Virus record (IMG/VR): IMGVR_UViG_3300048927_000299 | Span: 1-21,031 of that record | Length of the DNA stretch: 21,031 nucleotides | Strand: one strand, 5' to 3' | Origin: a virus | Shown: positions 14,376-20,800 of the stretch, piece by piece | Layout: the number at the start of each line of letters is the position of its first letter | How positions within the stretch are numbered: the first letter of the stretch is position 1 | Translations under genes and position numbers: made by a program | The notes under the pieces: generated by a model | What the model was told of the DNA's origin: nothing | Databases searched by the model: none | What the model saw: only the letters and a program-made list of their open reading frames with translations

Positions 14376-15295
14376 GCTGGGCACCGGTGACGATGCGCTG
14401 GCCGGAGCAGGCCACGCAGTGGATGGGCGCGCTGTCAGCCGCCCAGGATCTGGCCGGCGGCGAGCTGGCCAGCACCGCCCAGCGCCTGGCTGGTTTGACG
14501 GGGCTGGCCAACACCCACCCGGGGCCAGTCGGTGCTGTGGCAAAAGGTGCAATTGCAGCGGGCCGGGCGGCATTGGCCGAGCAGTTGGGTCAGGTGCCGG
14601 CGTGTCTGGTGGTGACGCCGTTTCAGAGTGGCATCGGCCAGGGCACCGGTTACCAGCGCTTTCTGTCGGCGCCGAACGTCCTGGAACACCTGGCCAAGAA
14701 ACTGGAGGACGTCACCGACACCGGACGGCCATCCGGGCCGCAATACGCCCTGTCGATCCTGTTCCTGGGCACGCGCCTGGAACAGCTGGCCAGCAGCCTG
14801 TCGCGGTTCAATGCGTTGCTGCCGATTCCTGACCTGGTACGCACCGAACGCCGGGCACAGCACCTGCTGAAACTGGACAGCGAAAAGTGGGAGATCCCCG
14901 GCGCCGGCACGCTGCCACGTTGGCAAGGCTTGCCGCTGGAGCGCTGCACGCTGGTCAAAGCCGCCAAGCAATCCATGGCCGGCCAATTGGCGGTGCTGGA
15001 AGGTTATGTCGCCGACAGTTCACCGTTGGGGGATCTGGCGGCGCTGGCCGCGCGCAAGAGCGCTCAGCAGCAAGGCCGCGACCAACAGCTAGCCGACCTG
15101 AAAGCCTTGCTGGCTGGGGGAAACCCTGACGTCAGCCTACGGGCGCGCCTGATTGGCCCGGGTCACCCCAGCGAACTGAGCCGCGACCTGCTGAGCGGTG
15201 ACGCGCCGGGGCATGAATGGGTGCAGTGCGCCGGCCTGTTGTTGGTGGGCAGCCAGGAAGGGCTGAGTTTTGTAAAGGAACTGGTGGGCCTATGA
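14372..15295 (+). CDS. Conserved phage protein of unknown function between fibre and baseplate genes
   Basis: I do not recognise a named family for this 307-aa protein. It has no signal peptide, no TM segment and no clear catalytic motif. The N-terminal 90 residues are Ala/Gly/Leu-rich and helical (ALSAAQDLAGGELASTAQRL, AIAAGRAALAEQLGQV). The middle (about 85-170) is mixed alpha/beta with FQSGIGQGTGYQRFLS. The C-terminal part is helical, then ends in a beta-rich HEWVQCAGLLLVGSQEGLS. It is coupled to its neighbours on both sides (ATGA overlaps), which places it with the baseplate/spike module. A structural tail part, a tail terminator or an assembly factor would all fit; I cannot choose between them. 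Confidence 0.75.
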   Translation: MSWAPVTMRWPEQATQWMGALSAAQDLAGGELASTAQRLAGLTGLANTHPGPVGAVAKGAIAAGRAALAEQLGQVPACLVVTPFQSGIGQGTGYQRFLSAPNVLEHLAKKLEDVTDTGRPSGPQYALSILFLGTRLEQLASSLSRFNALLPIPDLVRTERRAQHLLKLDSEKWEIPGAGTLPRWQGLPLERCTLVKAAKQSMAGQLAVLEGYVADSSPLGDLAALAARKSAQQQGRDQQLADLKALLAGGNPDVSLRARLIGPGHPSELSRDLLSGDAPGHEWVQCAGLLLVGSQEGLSFVKELVGL

Positions 15296-15846
15296 CGCTG
15301 TTGCTGGATGGGCAGAAAGTCCAAGGCAAGAACCTCAAGGTCACCGCCAATTTGCGTATCGAGAGCGGCGATATGTCCGGCCAGACCAGCAACACCGACA
15401 AGGCGCACAAGGGCTTCAAACCCAAGACGCTGAGCGTTTCACTGACGATTCCCTTTGTGGATAAAACCCAGTTGACGGATCTGCTGCGTCTGGCGGAAGC
15501 CACGGCGAGCGGTGGGCAGCTGCACCTGTACCGGGTCGTCAACGACACGGCCGAGGCCTTCGGCGTGCGCCAGGTCGAGTTTTCCGAGGGCGTCAGCGCC
15601 CGGGAGGCCGACAGCCTGAACGCCTGGCTGGTGCAGTTCACCCTGAGCGAGCGCGAGTCGAACCCGGAGAAAGTCGAAGGCCGACGCACCGGCAATAAGG
15701 TCAACGCCCAGGGTGCACCGGGCAGCGCCGTGGGGGATGCCGGTACCGGCAACGGCGAATCAACCACCGACAACCCTGCACTGAGCGGCTTCGAAAAGGT
15801 GCTGGGCCGTGTGGAACAGTGGCTGGGCGGGAGTGAGCCGACGTGA
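15292..15846 (+). CDS. Small baseplate-associated protein
   Basis: The real start is the ATG at 15292 (MTLLLDGQKVQGKNLKV, 184 aa), which overlaps the previous stop as ATGA. A GTG at 15217 is in frame but would lie deep in the previous gene. Residues 1-125 look like a beta-rich structural domain (KPKTLSVSLTIPFVDKTQL, ASGGQLHLYRVVNDTAEAFG, AWLVQFTLSERES). A Gly/Asn/Thr-rich linker follows (about 130-165), then a short amphipathic C-terminal helix (LSGFEKVLGRVEQWLGG). In P2 the genes before D are U (tube terminator) and X (LysM). This gene holds that place but lacks a visible LysM motif. I regard it as a hub-adaptor or baseplate protein by context. Confidence 0.72.
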   Translation: MTLLLDGQKVQGKNLKVTANLRIESGDMSGQTSNTDKAHKGFKPKTLSVSLTIPFVDKTQLTDLLRLAEATASGGQLHLYRVVNDTAEAFGVRQVEFSEGVSAREADSLNAWLVQFTLSERESNPEKVEGRRTGNKVNAQGAPGSAVGDAGTGNGESTTDNPALSGFEKVLGRVEQWLGGSEPT

Positions 15847-16547
15847 AGCTGCACAAGAAGCTGGCCATCAATGGCGTGCCGATCACCCTGATCAAGGAAG
15901 ACGTGCGGCTGGACGCCACCAGCCCAGGGCGGGCGAATTTCACGGTGCAGTCTGCCGAGCCGCTGAAAGGTCTGGTGACACTGGATATCGGCTACAACGA
16001 CCGCACGCTGCAACGGCACTTCATCGGCTACGTCGAGCGTTGCACCGCCGCCAACGCGGTGGAGCAGGTGTTGTTCTGTCGCGAGCTGGCCGCTGTGCTG
16101 GCCAACCCGCTGCCGCTGAACCTGCGTCACGTCGATCTGCGCGCCGTGCTGGCCGCTATCAGTGAGCAGACCGGCCTGCGCTTTCGCGTTCCGGATCAGC
16201 CTTACGCCAGCGTGAAGGCGCCGTACTTCTACAGTCTCGCCGCCGGTTACCAGGCGATGGACAGCCTCGCCCGCGTGTTCAGCATCCCCGACTTTACCTG
16301 GCACCAACTGGGCAACGGTGAAGTGTTCGCCGGCAGCTGGGCTGACAGTTTTTTTGGCGTCCGGGCGCCACTGCAAATCCCCCCGCAGCTGTTCGACGGC
16401 TACCAAGGCAACCAGAGCGCGATGGTCGCGGCCCTTCCCGGGCTGCGACCTGGTGCAACAATCAACCACGGCGAGCGCATCACGAGCGTAGCGCTCGCCA
16501 ATGACCAGATGGCCATCCGATGGAAGACGTTATCCGCCGCGCTGTAG
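15843..16547 (+). CDS. D: Tail hub protein, gpD/gp27-like (late control D type)
   Basis: The 234-aa protein begins with KLHKKLAINGVPITLIKEDV and continues with SPGRANFTVQSAEPLKGLVTL, a pattern of the gpD (gp27-like) hub N-terminal domain. IGYVERC and VDLRAVLAAISEQTGLRF follow. It is shorter than P2 gpD (about 390 aa), as in several P2-like relatives, so part of the usual hub may be missing or supplied by the neighbouring proteins. The start is GTG, overlapping the previous stop as GTGA. Its 3' end overlaps the spike gene by 28 nt. The hub would trimerise on top of the spike and start the tube. Confidence 0.78.
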   Translation: MKLHKKLAINGVPITLIKEDVRLDATSPGRANFTVQSAEPLKGLVTLDIGYNDRTLQRHFIGYVERCTAANAVEQVLFCRELAAVLANPLPLNLRHVDLRAVLAAISEQTGLRFRVPDQPYASVKAPYFYSLAAGYQAMDSLARVFSIPDFTWHQLGNGEVFAGSWADSFFGVRAPLQIPPQLFDGYQGNQSAMVAALPGLRPGATINHGERITSVALANDQMAIRWKTLSAAL

Positions 16548-17497
16548 AGCGCCAATTTCCCGAACTCACCGGCGGTTACCACTTGCCGCGTTTTGCCCGG
16601 GTAACCGCCGTGGCTGATGCGCCGGCAGACGCCGGGCTGTGCGACGACTTTCGTCCGCGTTACGCCGTGGACATTGAAGTGCTGGGCCCGGACGATGAAC
16701 CCGACCCGGCCATGCCGCCGCTGACCGGTGTTGCGTTGCCGCTGCCCACCGGTGGCGAGGCCATGGGGTTTTATGCCTTTCCCGAGGAAGGCTCGCGGGT
16801 GGTGGTGTGTTTTGCCTACGGCCTGCCGAACAAACCCTACATCCAATCGATCCTGCCCCACGGCCTGAGCCTGCCCAAGGTGCCCAAAGGCGATCAGGTG
16901 TGGCAGCACAGCGAGGCCTGCCAGCAGCGTGTGGATGCCGACGGCAACTGGCTGCGCCAGACCGACGGCAAGATCCGTGATCAGGCGATCGAGCGCGAAG
17001 TTGAGGCCCTGGACAACCGCGAGCAGTTCCAGAGCCACGCGCAGACGATTGATGACCACTCAACCGAGTCCGTGGGTGGTGTGAAAACCATCGAGGCGCT
17101 GGGCGCGCTCAAGCTGTTATCAGGGGGATCGGCGAGTCTGGCGGCGGTGGATGATCTGCACCAGGCGACCGGCCGGGATCTGAATGTGGTGGTGGGGCAG
17201 ACGCACACCACCACGGTGGGCGGTGATCTGCAGGAGCGGATTGAAGGCTTGCGTCGAAGTGTGGCGGGCGAGAGTCAGCGGCTGCAGGCGCCGAAAAACT
17301 GGATCGGTTCTGAGGCGGTGAATCTGTTCCAGGTGGTCTGCGACCTGCTCGATCTGGTTCAGCAGATGAATGCCCAGCTGGCTATCCACACCCACGTACC
17401 GGGATCGATCCCCAGTCCTGCCGACAGTCAGTCATTGACGGAAAAGGCAGCCATCGCGCAGGGCCTTTCAGGCACCTTGAAGTCGATCACCTTATAA
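16520..17497 (+). CDS. V: Baseplate spike protein, gpV/VgrG-like
   Basis: The 325-aa protein is the membrane-piercing spike. Residues about 20-115 resemble the OB-fold of gpV/gp5 (HLPRFARVTAV, RYAVDIEVL, EGSRVVVCFAYGLPNKPYI). Residues about 150-260 show repeated short beta segments with Thr/Val/Gly pattern (STESVGGVKTIEALG, GQTHTTTVGGDLQERI), typical of a triple beta-helix needle. Near the tip it carries His290 and His292 in IHTHVPGSIPSPADS; in P2 gpV an HxH pair binds iron at the apex. It is longer than P2 gpV (211 aa). The ATG lies 28 nt inside the gpD-like gene. It is the last phage gene seen in the rightward operon. Confidence 0.86.
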   Translation: MEDVIRRAVERQFPELTGGYHLPRFARVTAVADAPADAGLCDDFRPRYAVDIEVLGPDDEPDPAMPPLTGVALPLPTGGEAMGFYAFPEEGSRVVVCFAYGLPNKPYIQSILPHGLSLPKVPKGDQVWQHSEACQQRVDADGNWLRQTDGKIRDQAIEREVEALDNREQFQSHAQTIDDHSTESVGGVKTIEALGALKLLSGGSASLAAVDDLHQATGRDLNVVVGQTHTTTVGGDLQERIEGLRRSVAGESQRLQAPKNWIGSEAVNLFQVVCDLLDLVQQMNAQLAIHTHVPGSIPSPADSQSLTEKAAIAQGLSGTLKSITL

Positions 17498-17544
17498 CGG
17501 GCAGCGACCTTAAAAATTTAGTGCGGTGATGCAACCCCCGTTAT
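17494..17544. repeat. Eight-base-pair inverted repeat after the spike gene
   Basis: ATAACGGG (17494-17501, including the spike stop codon) and CCCGTTAT (17537-17544) are perfect reverse complements 35 nt apart. No T run follows on the plus strand, so it is not a canonical terminator. It could be a weak late terminator, part of an attachment-site region or chance. Confidence 0.35.
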
Positions 17545-17639
17545 CCAGGTGCTCAACTTAAATGGTGCAGGTGCTGTGAGCGGCGCGGCGAGTCGAACGG
17601 TGTGCAACGCTTGGAGGGGAGAGCTCGCGTTCAAGGGGC

Positions 17640-17695
17640 AAAAAAAAGCGTGGAGCGAGGGTCTGCACGTCACCGTGAACACCTTCGCCCCACGC
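17640..17695 (-). terminator. Rho-independent terminator for the minus-strand autotransporter
   Basis: Positions 17648-17662 and 17681-17695 pair over 15 bases with one A·C mismatch and one G·T wobble. Inside lies CACG-TCAC-CGTG (17666-17677), a 4-bp stem with a tetraloop. On the minus strand the stem is followed at once by eight T (the A run 17640-17647). It lies about 120 nt after the autotransporter stop. On the plus strand the A run precedes the stem, so termination is expected mainly in the leftward direction. Confidence 0.75.
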
Positions 17696-17711
17696 GGGCA
17701 TCCGACAGGTC

Positions 17712-17753
17712 AGTGACCCGAGCCCTGCGTATGGGCGCAGCACTCGGGTCACT
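17712..17753. repeat. Large two-part hairpin (11-bp plus 5-bp stem)
   Basis: AGTGACCCGAG (17712-17722) pairs perfectly with CTCGGGTCACT (17743-17753). Inside, CTGCG (17725-17729) pairs with CGCAG (17736-17740) around a six-base loop. No T run is on either side, so it may be an RNA 3'-end stabiliser, a recombination or protein-binding site, or a terminator helper. Confidence 0.6.
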
Positions 17754-17772
17754 CAGGCTCGACTAGGTCAGA

Positions 17773-17790
17773 GGTGTTCGACCGAACACC
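17773..17790. repeat. Short palindrome after the autotransporter stop
   Basis: GGTGTTCG and CGAACACC are reverse complements around two bases (7-bp stem with tetraloop if read as RNA). It lies 29 nt after the minus-strand stop codon, without a T run. Confidence 0.5.
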
Positions 17791-17818
17791 GCAACGATCA
17801 TCGTCTTGCCCTCGGCGG

Positions 17819-20800
17819 TTACCACTTGACCCTGACCCCCATCGAACCCTGCACCGAGGAGCTGACGTCGGTATCGCCGCCTGCGGCCCACTGCTTGCCG
17901 AGCTCGGCATACACGTCGGTGCTCTTGTTGAGCTGCACGGTTGCGCCCGCCGCCAGCTCGCTGGAGGTGTAGCCGGTACTGCTGCTGATTGCCGTCGAGG
18001 CCTGCGAGGTCTCAAAGCGGGTCTTGTCGTTGCCACTGCCAGCGCGGTACAGATTCACCCGGGTATAGGGTTGGACCAGACCGATCGGAGTGGCGAAATC
18101 ACCCTCCAGACGTGCGCCCAGGCGGGCCAGTAAACCTTGATGAGCGTCCTGGCGCACCTGGGTATTGGCCAGATGCTCGTCGTCCACGCTCAGGTGCTGC
18201 TGCACCAGCTGCACTTGCGGCTCGATTCGCCACGGACCACCCAGCGCAAAGGCCTTGCCCACTTCGACCGAGGCCAGCCAGCTGTCGGCCTTGCCCGAAA
18301 TTTTCTGACCTTCCGAGTGGGCCTTGTACTGATGAAGACCCTTTTGCAGGACGGAGTCGACGTACAGGCCCGAGGCGTCGGTCCAGGTGGCATAACCGCC
18401 CAGGTACTGGTTGGTCAGGTCGTTGCGGCCCACGGACAGATTGTTCACCCCGCGCGCGAAGCCTTTGACATCCATGTTGCCCTTGAGCTCACCGGCATAG
18501 ACGCCCGCCTGCCAGTTATCGTCGGCAAACAGGTCCGAGCCCACTTGAAAGCCGCTCAGGCGGCCATCGCTGGTCTGGCTGACGGTACCGCTCTGGGCGA
18601 TGTTCAGCTCGGAGCCCAGCGCACGGCCCCAGGCCCGACGGTTATCGTCCACCATCGCGCCCTGCGCGGTCGACTGCTCTTCGGTCGCGTTGGAGCCCAA
18701 GCGCTGGTGCAGGTTACCCAGCATGGTCAGGTTGCCCTGGCGCAGTTGCTCAGGAACGGCCGCGAGCAACGGTACCTCGGTACGGTAGGTCGGGACCACG
18801 CCAGGTTTGCCGGGTGTGCCCGGATTACCTGGGGTGCCTGGTGTACCCGGGTTACCCGGTGTACCGGGGTTGCCCGGATTGGTGACGGGCGCCAGGCTCG
18901 AGCGCAAGTACCAGTTCTCACCCGCGCCATTGGCGTCAGCCGCATACAGGCGGTATTCGTAAGCACCGGCATCGACATGGCCGCCGGCCAGGCTGAACGC
19001 ATCTTTGGTGGTCTGCGCCGTGGTGGTGGCGCCATTGAGGGCACTGATCACGGTGATACCGTCGCCTGCCGTCAAGGCACCGAGGCCCTGCTGATTGACG
19101 ACCTGCAGCGCCGTATGACCGCTGGCCACAGCGCCTGGGCCGCTGAGTACCAGACGATCGCTCGCGCCGCTGCTGTCGCTCAGCGCCGTACCCAGGCGCA
19201 ATACGCCGTTCTGGCCCACATAAGGGCCGGTAACGGTGAGGGTGCTGCCCGGAGCACTGCCGACCAGCGACACGGTGCCGCCGTTGGTCAACGCCGCCAC
19301 GCTCTGATTAAAGCCGGCCGTGTCCAGCGTGGCACCACTGGCCACTGTGTGCGCCGAGGTGGCACTGAAGGTATTGGCCGCTGCGGCACTCAGTGTGCCC
19401 CCGTTCACCTGGGTGGCGCCGCTGTAGGTATTAGCCCCGCTTAGGCTGAAACGGCCGCTGCCTACCTTGGTCAAACCGCCCTGCCCCGACATCACCCCGC
19501 TGAACGTGGTGCTGGTGCCATCGCCCCCGGTGGTCAGACTCGCGGCACTCGCGGTAAACTGCTCACCCAGACTCACCGCACCCGCACCGGCCAGGGAACC
19601 GATGAGTTGGTCCTTGAAAATGTTCAGCGTCGCGCCGCTGTCCACGGTGTGCGCCGAGTTGGCGCTCAGAGTGTTGACCGTCAAGGAATCCAGCGTGCCT
19701 TCCACTACGTGAGTGGCGCCGCTGTAGGTGTTGGCGCCGCTGAAAGTCAAGGAGCCGACGCCGGTCTTGGTCAGCGCACCCGGCCCGGAGATCACGCCAG
19801 TCAAATTGATGGTGCTTCCGCTGTCGACGGTACCGCCCGCCGCTCCCAGAATCACCGGACGGGCTATGCCTACCTGGGAGGCGTGCAGCGTGCCGCCGTC
19901 GAGTGTCAGAGCACCACTGGTCGCGCCGAGGCTATCGTCCGACGAAACGTGCAGAGTACCGCCGAGGACGGACCATGGCGTGACCTCGGTGGTGGCACCA
20001 GTCAAGGTGTAGGTACTGGTACCGATTTTCTGAAAGTTGGTGAAGTTGCGGTATTGCGCAGCGCTGCCGATCTGCGAGGTGTCAAAACTGTCGTCGGCTG
20101 TCCCGCCCAGGGCCAAGGTGTTGCTGGCACCGACAGCGCCCACGACGTTACCGACGATGGTTGAGCCCTTGCGCACTTCGAGGGTGTTGGCAGTACCGGT
20201 GAATTCGATGGCGTTGGCGCGTACCTGGACTCCTCCCCCCCCTGGCTGATCACTGGAAAGGCCACCGCCGATATAACCGCTGTTGATCACTTGCTTCGCA
20301 CCGGTGATGCCGGAACCACCGGTGGTATTGGGGTCAAGGGGGACGTTTTTAGTTCCGCCAGTCCCCCCCTCTATATGTCCGTCATTGATCACACTCAAAC
20401 CGGAACCTGCCAAACCAGCTCCGCCCGCCCCGGGCAAGGAGCCTACCCCACCCCGTCCACCGAGCAGTGTGCCAGTGGCCGTGTTGGTCACCGTGCGGTC
20501 TGGCACACTGACAGTTAGACCGTTGCCGCCGCCACCGCCACCACCGATGCCGCCGGCACTGTCACCGCCATTACCCCCAGTAGCCACCACAGCATTGGTA
20601 GTATCGCTATCAGTGACAAAGCCGTCACCACCTCCGCCACCTCCGCCAGTGCCACCGAAGGACGGACTACCATCGGCCCCCCTGCCGCCGGTCGGAGCAA
20701 ATGCCGTACCGCTGGCACCACCGCCACCGCCACCACCGTTAACACCACTACCTCCTTGACCATCATTTACCCCAAGGACGCCAGCGGCACCACCGAGAGA

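Larger units (their letters stand above)
17498..17818. other. Intergenic region between phage late operon and convergent autotransporter
   Basis: About 320 nt without a convincing gene. It holds, left to right, the ATAACGGG repeat, an unremarkable stretch at 17545-17639, a strong minus-strand terminator (17640-17695), an 11-bp stem with inner 5-bp stem (17712-17753) and an 8-bp palindrome (17773-17790). The terminator probably belongs to the autotransporter, so if that gene is chromosomal the prophage edge would lie at about 17498-17640. No attachment-site copy can be recognised without the other end. Confidence 0.55.

Noticed and set aside
15132-16469. 445-aa minus-strand frame opposite baseplate and hub genes
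   Set aside because: Antisense shadow; the plus-strand genes are linked by stop/start overlaps and have family matches.
17588-17604. TTCGACT on the minus strand resembling a tRNA T-loop (possible att-tRNA remnant)
   Set aside because: The flanking bases do not form a five-base-pair T-stem and no acceptor or CCA end is visible.
17558-17752. 64-aa minus-strand frame in the intergenic region
   Set aside because: It runs through the terminator and the large hairpin, has no ribosome site and no recognisable protein features.
18137-19444. 435-aa plus-strand frame inside the autotransporter
   Set aside because: Complement of repeat-rich passenger and barrel coding DNA; the minus-strand frame has clear PATR and barrel features.
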